Source: Madurella fahalii (lineage: Eukaryota; Ascomycota; Sordariomycetes; Sordariales). From it: a DNA stretch of 64,000 nucleotides. Made by a program: the position numbers and the translations under genes. Numbering within the stretch: the first letter of the stretch is position 1; each line of letters starts with the position of its first letter. This document shows positions 44,981 to 57,430 of the stretch, piece by piece. The notes below the pieces were generated by a model. It saw only the letters and a list, made by a program, of their open reading frames with translations. It had not been told where the DNA came from and searched no databases. The stretch lies in assembly GCA_029876055.1 (NCBI GenBank), contig CM056874.1, forward strand, positions 7,874,001 to 7,938,000, in the 5' to 3' direction.

Positions 44981-45034
44981 TTGACAGTGTTGGCAACGTT
45001 GACAGTATTGACAGCATTGATAATGTTGACAACT
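44981..45034. repeat. 9-bp minisatellite, six units
   Basis: Six adjacent 9-bp units follow the pattern TTGRYARNN: TTGACAGTG, TTGGCAACG, TTGACAGTA, TTGACAGCA, TTGATAATG, TTGACAACT. The period of three codons means a repeat peptide would be coded on either strand, but no convincing gene contains it. Confidence 0.8.
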
Positions 45035-48000
45035 CCGACAAGACAGCCGGGACGTATAACTTGATCGCCTCTCTCGTCGGGGACGGAACTGTTTCCGGTG
45101 AACGGAATCGTGTTTAGTGCAGCACAGTGGTTCTTCGCCTCTGGGACCCGTTTACACTGTCGTGACGGTCGGCCGAAATTCGGAGACATGCCCGCTCCTA
45201 GCCACCATCCTCCACGGCAAGCGAAGTGCTGTGGCCGCAAGAGATGCAGCAGTGCCTTGTCACATGAGTGATATTTCTAGGTGAAAGCAGCCTGTGGCCC
45301 GTGCGGCGGGTCCTGATGCCCCGAAACGGGAAGGAATCCCAACCCTGTCCGGAAGCTTGTCGCCCTAGGAGTGGGTCTCCAAGCCAGGTCGGGGGAGCAG
45401 GGCTTGGCTGGCCTGGGGCGACCACACGCCCATCATCGCTTGTTGGTTTCTTTCTTTTCTATCGGTTTGGGCCGTTCCGGCTCGCCGCATGGCTGCGCCG
45501 CACTCTTAGAACATAGATCTTCTTCCGCCAGTTAACTGAGATCCGAGCGTCGAGTCCTTCGGAAGCACTTCAGGATTTCGGGTAAATAATGACACGATCA
45601 CCTCCCAACACTCCCAACACGCAGCCAACAAAAACCCGCCCGCCGACATATCTTAGCAGAGAATACCAGTAGAATAGGGGGCGCGCCGCCACAGTCCAAA
45701 ACTGGCAAAACACGCCGTCTCCGCGCGGTCCGGCAGAATGGCGTATTTCCGTGTGATCAGATGGGGTGAACTTGCAGATCCCATCATAGCCAGTTCCCCC
45801 TTGCATTGTGGCACAATGTGCGATTGACGCGTGTTGGTTCTGCCCTCGCGGCCCTCGCGGCTGCGATTGGACGCCCCGCCAATGGAATCCGCCTGTTGGA
45901 GGCGGCAAGTCGAGAGGCGTCAACATGTGAACCCGTGAAGGCTTGGCCTGCCTTGAACTTTAACACTTGATGATGTATGTATGGGGATTGCCGGGGACCT
46001 CGATCGCACTCTCATGGGGTGGCTCGAGAATCCGGGCATCTTACCGTTCCTCTTTCCTTCCGCGCCCATCTGTCCAGGTGTGTTTACGCCTGGGCTCGTC
46101 CTGGTGATACCTAACGGTTGCGTGTAACATGGAATTCGATGTAACGCAACTGCCTGTAGCAGCCGTGGTAGCACGAATTTACCACTGGGGCTTTGGGGCC
46201 AAGGTACTCAGGCAGCGGGAAGAAAGACACCTTCCCACTCTACACTACGTATACTTGTACTACATTGGCATCTGAAACCCCCCAAACACATGGCCACGTC
46301 GTTGACGCAATCGGTGGCTTGCGCAAGACACGAGGCTGGCTTTCGGTGAGACCCGAAATACTTGGCAGCACGGAATAGTACTAGAGCGTCAGGAATGTCA
46401 AGACCATAAGCCAAGGAAAAAGGAATAGAGAGACAGCCTTGACCAACAGATAGACAACATCGCTCGGCGCACTGTCGTCTTTGTCACAGTGACGCGACTC
46501 TCGAACCCCCTGAATTTGTCAACAGCCGCAAAGAAGCATCTCGCAAAATTCTTCATGCTCGCCGTGGACCAACAGAGCGCGGCTCTTCCGTGGGGCTTGC
46601 AATCTCGGCCTATCGCCCTACACCTACACCCGAAGGCAACGCACAGGCTATCCGGGGTTAAGCGACGAGCCTCGCCATCGCAGAGCTCTGACTGGATCAC
46701 CGGAAGATTGACGCCGGTCGACCTCGATTCTTAAGCGCAGGCGACTGGGATATCATGGTCAGCAGCAGCCAATTGGGCTCTGAGAAAGTCACAAGAACCC
46801 GTCCGGGTGCGTGATCGGCTCGTGCACGAGTCCCAACGGGGAAGCACACATCGTCTCATTGCCCGCATGCGAGGCAGGTGTGTGGAGGGTCCCACCTGGC
46901 AGTCGTCGGGTAACGTTGTCCACTTGGAGAGGCCGTTTCCGAAAATCTCGTTCGAATCCTACAGCTTCCCCTAATGCCGCTTCTCATCGCCTGTCACCAA
47001 CATCATGGCTTTTTAAGCAGGGGGGTGGAGGAGGACTCGGCGCTCGGCATCATCCCGTATGGAGCCGGCGGGCATTGTACCGGAGCCGGTGGGACTTGCA
47101 GGCCGCAACACGATGGAAGTATCTGATGTACTGCCGGGTGATGCGCTACATCAGAGTACAATCCTCGTCTCGGTAAGATTATGACACTTTTCCCGCAGTG
47201 CGGTCGGTCGGTCGTCCCACTTCAGTGCAGAACTTTCGTTCACATACGTCAATCGAAATATGGTTACGTGTAGGTTTTGGTGCCCCATGTCTTCGCACAG
47301 CCACCGCACTGAAGCAGAAGACGAGCGAGGTCCGGACCCGACAGTCTGGTAACCTGGTCCGTGCGTAACCAGGGTCAGTGACGCACAAGCAGATTTGCGT
47401 ACGGACCTCTGCAAGAATTGTTAAGACATCTCGACTCGTCTGAACTTGCGGCGGCGGGGGTGGCCGGGCCCGGATCAGAGAACCACGCTCGCACTGTGAC
47501 CGACACCATCCCTGATGCACCCAAAGCCACGGAAATTGTTAGTCAACAACACGCAACCACATGGCTTCGAGAGCGCAACACCATGATCGACGCCATCGGA
47601 GATGACCGGCAGCCTCAGTCGTGCCCAGATCGAAGTCGTCTCGTTCATTCATCTTTTCCCCCTCGTTTGGCGTTTTCTCGCGGCATCCCGAAGGACCTCG
47701 GAGAGGCTGTGAACGGCGTACTGGGCCTCTGTGGATGCGGCCACCGTGACAACGCCCAAGGCTGAGCCTTAGGGAAAGCATTTTCAAACACCCACCCTCG
47801 AGCCGTGCTCGCTCCCTGCCTCTGCATTGAGCCTCCATCCCCAGACGAGTTCATCAGCCTCGACCGACCAACCCCACCCGTGGAAGGCGCCAAGATCTGT
47901 TGTCGTACTGGTGGGACGGGCCTCAGAGGGTGGTAAATCCGAGGTGGTTTCCCGCGTCCCGGGACCATGATGGGGGTGCATGAATCTAAACCGACTAGAG

Positions 48001-48268
48001 CAGTGAAATGACTGGACAATTTCCGGCCTGCATATCACGCCTCATCGCCTCGTCCGGACGATCACCGCTTCGGAGAGGCCCAGAAAACTTCTAGGCTCCA
48101 CCGTGCGTGATGACCCCGTTCCCCCTCATGATCGTGTCAACCGCGGAATCCGCCCAATCAACCCTGGCACCAAGACCTATGTTGTATATTATGATGCAGC
48201 CGGGGAGAAAGAGCAGGGAAACAGGGTAAAGCCGTCCCCGGCCCCCTGCCCAGGCAAGTCCGCATGTG

Positions 48269-48293
48269 CATCATCATAATCATCATCATCATC
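48269..48293. repeat. CAT/ATC microsatellite
   Basis: Eight near-perfect triplets of CAT with one interruption, in geneless DNA. Confidence 0.85.
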
Positions 48294-48752
48294 CCGTTAT
48301 CCTCGGAAAACAACAAATCAGAATCCGTCAACGGGCTAGGATCTCCTCAACAGCAGACAGGCCCACGCTACTCCTATCTTCTGACCTTATTTGTCGGTTC
48401 GAGCAGCCCCCGACCACTTAGACAGCCGAACGGACGAAGCAAGGCATGATGTCCAAATCCTGCCTTAAACCCACAGCACGCTACACCAGGACCGGGGACC
48501 CTCCAGTAGGTCACGCCAATAGAGTGACGTTGATCGAGGCCCTTCATTTTTTCTGTCTCTCAAACAAGAACGATATCAGCACCCGCGCACTTCAACACAC
48601 CGACACAAGCACATGATACGTCCCGAACCATCAAGGATTGGATTCATTATTGATGTCTTGATTCATCCCGCTCCCCGCCGCACTCGTCAGCCCAAAATCA
48701 TCCCTCATCAGACGTGCAATGTCAGATGTCAGTTGCCATTGATTCAGACTAC

Positions 48753-48784
48753 CTGACTGACCGACTGACCGACTGACTGACCGA
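48753..48784. repeat. CTGA/CCGA tetranucleotide repeat
   Basis: Eight tandem tetranucleotides, CTGA alternating irregularly with CCGA. A looser CATC/CACC repeat follows near 48873. Confidence 0.8.
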
Positions 48785-49110
48785 GAAACTGTAGTGGTTA
48801 CAAACACGACAAATTACACAGCCCCCTTGCCCTTCATATTCACATACGCCCGGTTCTCCCATCGGCCCATTCATCCATCCATCCACCCATCTACCGTGGC
48901 AGCAGCCGCAAACAGCCATGACCAATCTGAATGTCTCAGTCTAAGTTATAGGGGGGATTTGAGGCAAGGGAACAGAAAACCCGTTCAGGCAAAATGCATC
49001 TCTAAGGGGGGCCGGCCACACTCCTCTCTCTTCTTCCTTGCTGTCCCCGTCCTTGCGGTGGCGCTCTCCTATACCAAACTAGTAGAGTGAGAAGCAACCG
49101 ATGGAGAGGG

Positions 49111-49136
49111 AAAAAAAAAAAAAAAAAAAAAAAAAA
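49111..49136. repeat. A26 homopolymer
   Basis: Twenty-six consecutive A on the plus strand, about 275 bp beyond the RPB1 stop codon on its downstream side. Length is likely to vary and may be a sequencing weak point. Confidence 0.85.
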
Positions 49137-49408
49137 TTCAGAACAAAAAGATGTCAATCGCTCCCCTTGTATGTTCTCGAACTGAAATAGTAAACGCCTC
49201 GGAGACTCCGCGGCATTCCCTTTGTACCGCTCTCTTCCAAGGAAACGCAGCTTCAGCCCCACGTCATATCGCCTCAAAACGTTACCGGCCGCCTTGACGT
49301 AGAATGAACTCAGATCAATTCAATCAATCATTCGTCGGAGAGGTAGGTGAGCTAAAGATGGCAAAAGTCAGCTAAAGGCTCCATAGCATACCATAGCGGA
49401 GATGCTTA

Positions 49409-52400
49409 CTACTGGTCACCCCCGCTTCCCGACGGGCCTCGGCCCGGAGTTCTCGGCGAAAATGAAGGCGACGTCGGCGAGTAGCCAGGGCTAGTCGGGG
49501 ACATCTGCTGTCCTGGCGACCGCTGGAACGACGGGCTGGTCGGCGAATAGGCGTCCGGTGACGTGGGCGACCAGGTCGGCGACGCAGGTGAGTAAGACGG
49601 TGAAGTGGCATGCAGATTCGGCGACGCAGGGCTGTAGCTCGGGCTCGTAGGGGAGTATGACGGTGAAGTCGGTGAGTTGAACTGCGCCGGAGACGTGGGA
49701 GAGTAATGCCTGGTCGCGGCTGGCGATGCGGGCGAGTAGCTGGGTGACGTCGGGCTGTAGTTGGGGCTCGTCGGGCTTCCAGGCCGTAGCATCGGTGAGG
49801 TCGGCGAGAATGAGGGCGACGAGGGGCTGAACTGCGGGCTCGACGCGTACCGACTCCCGGCATCAATGAGGGGCGATGTGGGCGAATACCCGGCCGGCGA
49901 CGATGGTGAGTAACCGCCATAGCTAAATGGCGAAGTCGGCGAGGTGGAGAAGGGGCTGGTAGCGCGCGGGCTCGTAGCGTAGGGATTGACAGTGTTAGAG
50001 CCAAAGCCACCGCCATACTCGGTTGTGAAGCCGCTCGGGCTGTCGGAGCCCGCACCCTGGATGGGCGAGAAGTTGCCCATGGTTGGAGAATAGCTGCCCA
50101 GATAGCCATTGTCTGCCATTGGCGAGCCGGTATCGTAGGGCGTCGCCGCGCCCTCGAGCTGCGTTCCCTTGATCGTCATACCAGGCATCAGACCCATACG
50201 TGAGTTGTCCGAGATGACCGTCTCGAGCATCTTGGGATCAAGGAGCACATCAAAGTGGCCGGTGCCCATAGGAGCCATCTGTCCCAACATCACGTTCTCG
50301 GAAATTCCACGGCAGTCATCGAGCTCACCAACGGCTGCCGCCTCAAGGAGAATCTCCACAGTCTCTTCGAAGGAGCAGCGCATGAGAGCGCCCGTGTCAG
50401 CGCGGTTAATGCCATGGCGTGTAACGGCGGCAATACTACCGCGGTACGTCATGACATCAACGAGAAGTGCCAAGTGACGATGATTGACATAAGAACCATC
50501 GAATGCCAGCACCTGGGTCAACTCCTGCATGAGAGCAGCCCGAGCGGCCTCGATACCAAACACATCCACGATTTGATACAAGTCGTTTGTGGATGTGCGC
50601 TTGGTGTCGACGCCGTCAATGGTTAAGACTTCTCTCAGAGCCGTACCTTGCGTGTCGAGATACCACTCCTGGCACTCCAGCTTCTCCTTGTTGGCCGCCT
50701 GAGAGCCATCTGCAAGCTCAACCAGTTTGGTGCCCTTGTTCAAAAAGGCGCGCTCGATGCCGGCTACGCCGCGGAGGGTGCACGAATCGAGGAGATGCTT
50801 CTCGAGCCGCTTCAGCATCACATCGTCCTCGATGATCTTGTTGCCGTCTTCGTCCTTGTCGTCGGCTTCGCGGATGACGCGGACGCGAATTACCATCTCT
50901 TCTGCATTGTTGTCACTGTAAATGACAGCAAGGTCCCCTTCGTATTCGTTCTTGATGCTGAGCGCAACATCGTCAACCCGAAGTCCCTTATCGAGCATCT
51001 TTTGTCGATCCAGCGTGATTCTCAGGAGCCACCGGGATTGCTTGTCGATGGAATCTTGAGGTGAGTCGATTAGGAAGTATGACTCGACCATATCATAATC
51101 CTCAGGAATGGTCGTAGCGGTTATTTCCGGATCGTAATAGATCTCCGTGACCGCTGTGACCGAACGAAGTGAAGTATGCTCGACCGCATTGCGCAGCTTC
51201 TTGGCGTCCTCCTGGGTCGCGTTCGCGGAATCAAGGTAGACAACCATGGATGGCGTCTTGATGTCCTTTGCCACGTTGAGAATTTCCTTGAGACGGGGAA
51301 CACCGAGCGTGACGTTTTTGGACGACACACCGGCAAAGTGGAATGTGTTCAGCGTCATCTGTGTCGCCGGTTCACCGATTGACTGGGCGGCCAGCACTCC
51401 AACCATTTCTCCTGGGGCGACCATTGACCGAGACCACCGGTTCTCCAGCTCGCCCAGGACATGGTCAAAGGCCAGCTTGTTGAGCCTCTGTTCAACAGCG
51501 AGACGCTTGAAAGCCAAGCGTGACCGCAGCTGGATCTTGAACAAGATGGTCGAGTTGTAGTCAGCTTCCTGCGAGATTGGATCGTTGCCGCGAACGGCGA
51601 TCATCCGGGCAAGCAAAGCTTGAACGGCAGGAATCACGTCCTTGGGCGTGAGGTCGCTACGCTGTGAGTCGTCAACCTTGAAGAGCTTCTTGGCAGTCTC
51701 GATGATACGAGCAATATTAAGCGGAAGCTGCATGTTATCCTCGGCCAGCTTCCGGCGGTTGATCTGCCGCACCAGTTGGCGATCGGCCAATAGCTGCTCG
51801 TACTCTTGATCCAGGAGTTGTTGCACCGTCGGGTCGCTGACCATCTCCTTGCCGTATTCCAAGGCCTCGAGCGCGGAACCCGAATTGGATTCGTCCATGA
51901 CGTCAAGACGGAACCGCTTGTCAAAGGCACTATTCGACATGTTCATGTGGTCCACGCGCTGCTTCTCAATTGCGATACCGTCCAGGCCGTCCTCACCATA
52001 GATGAACTGAATGATGTCGCCGAGCGAGTTCCGCACTGTGCCATCGTAGTGAGCCTCTGCATCTTCAAGCGCCTTGACGAGACGGCGCTGGATGTAACCA
52101 GTCTCGGCCGTCTTGACGGCAGTATCAATCAGACCCTCTCTACCAGCCATGGCATGGAAGAAGAACTCGGAGGGAGTCAAGCCACGAAGGTACGAGTTTT
52201 CGACGAAGCCACGAGCCTCGGGAGAATAGTCGTCCTTTGTGAAATGTGGGAGCGTACGGTACTTGAAGCCGAATGGGATGCGCTTTCCTTCGACGATCTG
52301 CTGCCCGACCAAGGCAGTCATCTGCGAGATGTTGATCGAAGACCCCTTGGATCCGGAGCGTGCCATTGTGACGGCGTTGTTGAGATCCTTGAGACTCTTC

Positions 52401-54710
52401 TCCGTCGTTGTGCCGGCTTTGTCACGGGCGGTGTTAAGCGCCGTCGAGACTTTGTTCTCGAAGGTCTCACGGATATTCATGCCGGGAAGGGCTTCAAGTT
52501 CGTTGTTGGTGGCTTGCACGGTCAGGCGGCGCACTTCTTCCTTCTCATCATCGATGTGCTTCTGGACAAGCTCAATGGTTGCGGCATCGGGAATGGTGTC
52601 GCCAATGCCAATGCTATGTCCGTTATGCAGAAGCCAGTAGTTGACCACCCGCTGGCAGCCGTTAAGGAAATCCATGGCGCCCTGGGGGCCAAGTTCGTTG
52701 TAGCAGAGGTGGACAATGCCACCACCCGCGGCGCCGACGCTCTTCTTGGAAAGCAAGCCAAACATCAGCTCTCCTTGTTGAATCAGAAGGCCATCATCCT
52801 TGAATGGATGGTTCTTGTCTTTCTGATCCGAGCTCATGTGAATGTTGATGATGTTGGGGATGATCATGCCAATGATCTGCTTGCCCGTCCACCGGGGCCG
52901 AGGCTTGAAGATTGCCGGAAGAGGGATGACCCCATCCCACTCGGGCACCCAGAGCATGATGTTCATCACCTCTTCCTTGGTGAGGAACACATCACGCCGG
53001 CAGAGCTTGTAAACGCCAGCCAACGTGTCCTGGACGATACCCATGAGAGGGCCGTTTCTCTGCGGCGATACGATGTTGAGCGGAACCATACACAGCTCCT
53101 TGACCTCGGCACGCGTCTCCTCAGTCTGAGGTACGTGCAAGTTCATCTCATCACCGTCGAAATCGGCGTTGTAAGGAGATGTGACAGACAGGTTAAGGCG
53201 GAACGTGGAATAAGGCATCACGCGGACCCTATGACCCATCATGGACTCCTTGTGCAGAGACGGTTGCCGATTGAAGATAATGTAATCTCCATCGACTAGG
53301 TGGCGTTCGACCTTCCAGCCATACTCGAGCTGAATTGAGCCCGCACGTTTATGGTGGCGAAGGTCGACACGAGTGCCGTCCGAGCGGATGATGTACTTGG
53401 CACCGGGATGCTCATTCGGGCCGTTTTGTACGTACTGGGTGAGCTTGGCGATGTTGTAGGGCGTGACCGTTTCGGGGTAGGTCAAGGTGCGGGCGATGCT
53501 GCGCGGCACGCCGACCTCGTCCAAAGAGATGTTGGCATCTCCAGTGATGACCGTACGAGCGGAGAAGTCGACACGTTTTCCCATCAAGTTGCCCCGCAGA
53601 CGGCCCTCCTTTCCCTTGAGACGGGCACGGATGGCCTTGACGGGCCGCCCGCTCTTCTGCAACGCCTGCGGCTGACCAGCAATGTCATTGTCCATGTAGG
53701 TGGCCACATGGTACTGAAGGAGGTTTTCGAAATCCGTGATGATGTGTTGCGGCGAGCCTTCGGAAATCGCCTGTCGGACGTTGCCGTTGGCGCGGATGAT
53801 GTCACCAAGCTTGTATGTCAAGTCATCCTCGTTCCGCAAGCCGGTTCCGGTGCCATCCATAGAGATACTAGGACGCACGGGAGGAGGAGGGACCGGGAGA
53901 ACCGTAATGATCATCCACTCGGGCCGGGCTTGTGAGATGTTAAGGCCAATGTCAACCATCTCGTCATCGGCCATGCGGCGGAAAATATTGAGAGCCATCT
54001 CGGGCGTGATGATTTTCTTTTCCTTTGTCTTGACGCCATCTTCATCCTTGGCCTCCACTGTGCCCCAGAGAGTGAGGGCTTGCTGGCGGATGGTCGGTTG
54101 AGAGTTGCCGCAGCCGCCGTGGCCGCCGGCTGGCGCCTCTCCGGAGTCGCCGTTAGGATTGAACTCGCCATCGTCGGCTCCCTTGGGGGCTTCGTTGTCG
54201 CATTTCTTCTTGCTCTTGCAGATATCCCAGACACGCTTGAACCGAACCTTGGGGTCCCGGATCTTCATGGCAGCGGCATACTGCGGGTCAGACTGGTCAA
54301 GGGTCAGCATCAACCACACAAACACACTACCCGTTGGGGTAGGGTGCACTAACTCTATCAGCCAACACCTTGCTACAGTTATGGCAAACGATTTCGAGTA
54401 GCTTCTTTGTGCGCTTGATGAAGCCGGGGTGGAAAACGGGCCGAGCCAACTCGATGTGGCCGAAGTGGCCAGGACACTCGGACATGTTCTCGGTACAAGT
54501 CTTGCACTTGAACTGCCTGTCGACAGAGCCGAGAAGAGGATCGTTGAGACCGCCATCGCGGAGCTTCGTTCGGGTCTCGTCCATGGTCTCGGGATAGAGA
54601 ATATGGGCTACGCTCATGGCCTTGATCTCCTCTGGAGAGAGGAGGCCAAACTGGATCTCCTTGATTGTCCGGAGCGGCGCGCTCGAATGCGCGAAGATTA
54701 GGTTCGCCAT
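49409..54710 (-). CDS. RPB1: RNA polymerase II largest subunit RPB1
   Basis: Catalytic subunit of nuclear RNA polymerase II. Two minus-strand exons, 54710-54354 and 54292-49409, join across a 61-bp phase-0 intron (GTTAGT donor, GACCAG acceptor), giving 1746 residues. The splice restores the usual CHNCSKVLADRSDPQY segment. Exon 1 carries the clamp zinc site (CKTC...CPGHFGH and CHNC). Exon 2 holds the Mg-binding catalytic loop NADFDGDEMNLH, the bridge helix and funnel region, and the trigger-loop motif MTLNTFHFAGV. The C-terminal domain from about residue 1515 is a degenerate heptad array with six exact YSPTSP and three YSPASP units separated by irregular S/P spacers; this loose CTD is usual for filamentous ascomycetes. 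An in-frame upstream ATG at 54764 was passed over because family members begin MANLIF-like. Confidence 0.98.
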
Positions 54711-55605
54711 TTTTGATGCAGACGTAATGCAAAGAAATGCTACACGGAAAAGCAGAGATGGCAAAAGTTGCGGGAAAGAGCAGCGGCTGGTGCTGCTGGC
54801 GGGTTCAAGCGAATGTCGCGATAGCGCGGCGCGCGGTACCGTACGCCAGAGAAGGAGAAATCTAGGCGAAAAAAGCGGCTGATATTACTGCGAGCTCGAA
54901 GGAAACTTTGATAAGGGAACGCGTGAGACGGGGTTTGGTGATGGTTGATTGATGGCCTCCTCCACTTCGCTGTCAGGCCAGCCGGCCCCGAAGGAGCGAT
55001 CGTCAAGACCCTGCTGCCTCCAGTCTGGTCAGAACTCGAGAAGAAAATGGGTAACTCGAAGATCGCAATCGGCACTCGATATCCTTGTCGGGAACGCGCA
55101 GGCGACAAGAATGCTGGATTTCGGACGCGATTTGCGATGCCCGCAAGGAAGTTGTTGGGGGATGGTTTTGTAACGAAGGCGGATGGCGTCGCCGAGACCT
55201 GAAAAGTTCGACTTGACAAAGCAACGCGGGAGAGAGGCGCAGGCTAGTCCCACTTTGGAAACGACCCACTGTTAAACAAAGCAACGATTGCACGGGCAAG
55301 TTACAATAAGCGACTTCTCCCCGCACACCTTGCTGCTATTGGCCTCGAGTACCGGCTCGGTATTCACCCTGGCCTTTTCCATTCAATACTAGGCTGGTTT
55401 GCTCTCTGGCGGTGGATTCCATGCGTCCTCAACTCAACTCAGACGTCCTCATAGTAGTTTGGCGAACCGCAACAGAGTTTCACCATGCGAACCCAACCCC
55501 GCCGAGAGCCACCGCTTGTGGCGAGTTCGGAAGTATGGCACCATGCATTTTAGCACAACAATACGTCATGTATCGAACTACATGAATTTAGTTGTTCTAT
55601 GTTGC
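54711..55605. promoter_or_regulatory. RPB1 upstream region and SWD1 3' UTR
   Basis: About 895 bp lying between the SWD1 stop codon and the RPB1 start, both genes being on the minus strand. Nearest the ATG the transcript strand is moderately pyrimidine-rich. No gene and no recognised factor site. Confidence 0.5.
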
Positions 55606-57073
55606 CTATTTCTTTTTCCCTCGGCCTCGTCCAGTGCCACCCGCTCTCTTTCCAGGTCCTTTATCTTCGCCCGTGGCTTCGCCGTCATCCGGGTCCCCCG
55701 GGCTCTTCCTCCGCAGCGTCCCAAGCGACACGTTCACGAATTCTTCCTCGCTATCCGACTCGCCTAGGTTGAAGAGGATGGGCATCCGGAATGCATCTAC
55801 ATCCTCCTCCAGCCCACCGCCGTTAGCCACAGTCAACACATCAACATCCTCGTCCTCCTGATCCAGCCGCCGTTTCTGGATCTCCTCTTGCGGGTGGATA
55901 TCGAACTCATCCTCTTTCTCGATGTACTCCACATTTTCTTCCACTTCAACAAAATCTGGTGCAAGTGCCGACCACCTTTGCGGGCTGGTGACGGACCAAA
56001 TATTAATTCTGCCCGTCTCGAGACCGCATGCAGCCAGCAGAGCCCTGTGCGGATGCCATTCGATGACGCCTTGCTCCTCTTTCGGGCCCTCTAGCATGCG
56101 CACCAGACTCCCGTGTCCGCGCTCCCAGATGTATAGTTCGTGATTATTGTAGGTTGATGCCGCTACGTATTCGCCCGAGGCGCTAAAGGCTACGTGGTTC
56201 CACGATAACCTATTGACCACGTCCTGGAACTTGTGTTCGAGTGGTATCTGAATCGTGTCCGGGTCAAGATCTGCTGCAGAAAGGTTCGGTACGTGGAACG
56301 TCCGTATGATGCGGTCCTGGGCATTCACCAGGAGCTCTTTGCCAGACTCTGTAAGCCGTAGCGTGGTAACGATGCCGCTCGCTATCTTTTCAGAGTAAAT
56401 AATTTCGCGCGTCTTTGCGTCAATGATATTGAGGCGTCCTTTAGTCGTCCCAGCGAGCAGATGGTCGCCGGCTGCCGTATAGATTATGGCTGTCGTCATG
56501 TGTTTTGCATCCTCCTTGGCTTGCTTCTCTTTCAGCGCAGCATCGGTCTCTGTGTGTGGTCGTTTCGGGACGGAGGGGAGGATATATCGAACGTCGGCTG
56601 GTTCGGTGATGTCGACGAGCATCGGTTGATCCTCAAATAGGGCTGCAGCAAACTGGTGACTGCAAGGCGTCAGCCCACATGCTCCCCAAGCATGGCTACT
56701 TGGGTAGAACAGACTGATTCCACGGATGGAGCTCGGCGCCGTAGACTGGCGCACGGAAGCGCACCTCGCGATGTCTCTTCCCGTCCTGCAGGTCCCATAG
56801 AATTGCCTTCCACCCCTGGCATGCCGAGAGCAAATACCGGCCGCATCGAGACCAACTTAAGGACGTGATGTTCTTAGAATGTCCCCTAAGCTTGCGCGCT
56901 ACACCCATGGTCTCCAGGTCCCATATTACAACAGTGCCGTCAACGCGGCCCGAGGCGAGGAAGTCGCCCTTGCGGTTGAAGCGCACGCATGTTGAGTGCC
57001 CGGACCTTATGGTGTTTGTGATATGTTCGGGGTAGTCCTGGAGAAGGTAGTCATCGGAGAGAAGAAGATTCAT
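55606..57073 (-). CDS. SWD1: COMPASS histone H3K4 methyltransferase subunit SWD1 (RbBP5 homologue)
   Basis: WD40 scaffold of the Set1/COMPASS complex that methylates histone H3 Lys4. Two minus-strand exons, 57073-56715 and 56659-55606, join across a 55-bp phase-2 intron with a slightly weak GTCTGT donor and TTGCAG acceptor. The splice creates HPWNHHQFAAALF, the expected family sequence, and 470 residues. WD repeats are visible at about 25-65 (GHSTCVRF...GTVVIWDL), 66-108 (GHSKNITSLSWS...AILWDL), and several later units, including GEYVAASTYNNHELYIWE and INIWSV. The C-terminus is acidic, then ends in a basic G/R/K-rich tail (RGRGKKK). Start at 57073 was chosen over the in-frame 57169 because MNLLLSDDYLLQDYPE is the usual N-terminus. 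It is divergent from THG1. Confidence 0.94.
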
Positions 57074-57430
57074 TGCCGCGTCGGAATGTCTGGCGCGGAG
57101 ATTAACTCTTGATGGTTGTTTGCACGGCACGCGCAGTCGATAAGAAGAATTGAGTTTAAGGCGCGGCAAGGCTGCAGTAAAGCCCCGCCGAGCCGCTTCA
57201 CTGGGGTGGTTGAAATGCCTGGGGTGACAGGGGTCTCAGCGGCAGATCCTCCCGCGAGACAGTGGGATGGATGCCAAGCACATACCTCCCAGGGCAGCCG
57301 AGCGCATGTAGCATGCGGGGTCTCAGTCTTGAATCTCTCGTACCTTCACCAGCTTCTGGTCAACAGGTACCCTGAGGCTCAGCTGTGACAACTAACAGCA
57401 TAAAGGAGGGACGCTCGACATTTCTACAAC
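57074..57430. promoter_or_regulatory. Divergent promoter between SWD1 and THG1
   Basis: 357 bp separate the two start codons. No specific element is recognised. Confidence 0.5.

Larger units (their letters stand above)
44354..49408. other. Long stretch without a supportable gene, rich in simple repeats
   Basis: About 5 kb between the small cysteine-rich gene and the RPB1 stop codon. It holds the RPB1 3' UTR at the right end and several simple repeats (listed separately). Reading frames at 44861-45240, 45570-45926, 46811-47176 and 47418-48019 are short, unspliceable into longer frames and without domains. A GTTCGAATCC box at about 46930 resembles a tRNA B box, but the flanks do not fold as a tRNA. 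Confidence 0.55.

Noticed and set aside
46860..46975. Possible tRNA gene (GTTCGAATCC B-box-like sequence)
   Set aside because: The flanking bases do not make a T stem and no acceptor stem or proper A box can be paired.
51806..53299. Plus-strand open frame of 497 codons
   Set aside because: Lies wholly antisense to conserved RPB1 catalytic sequence; an effect of codon bias rather than a gene.
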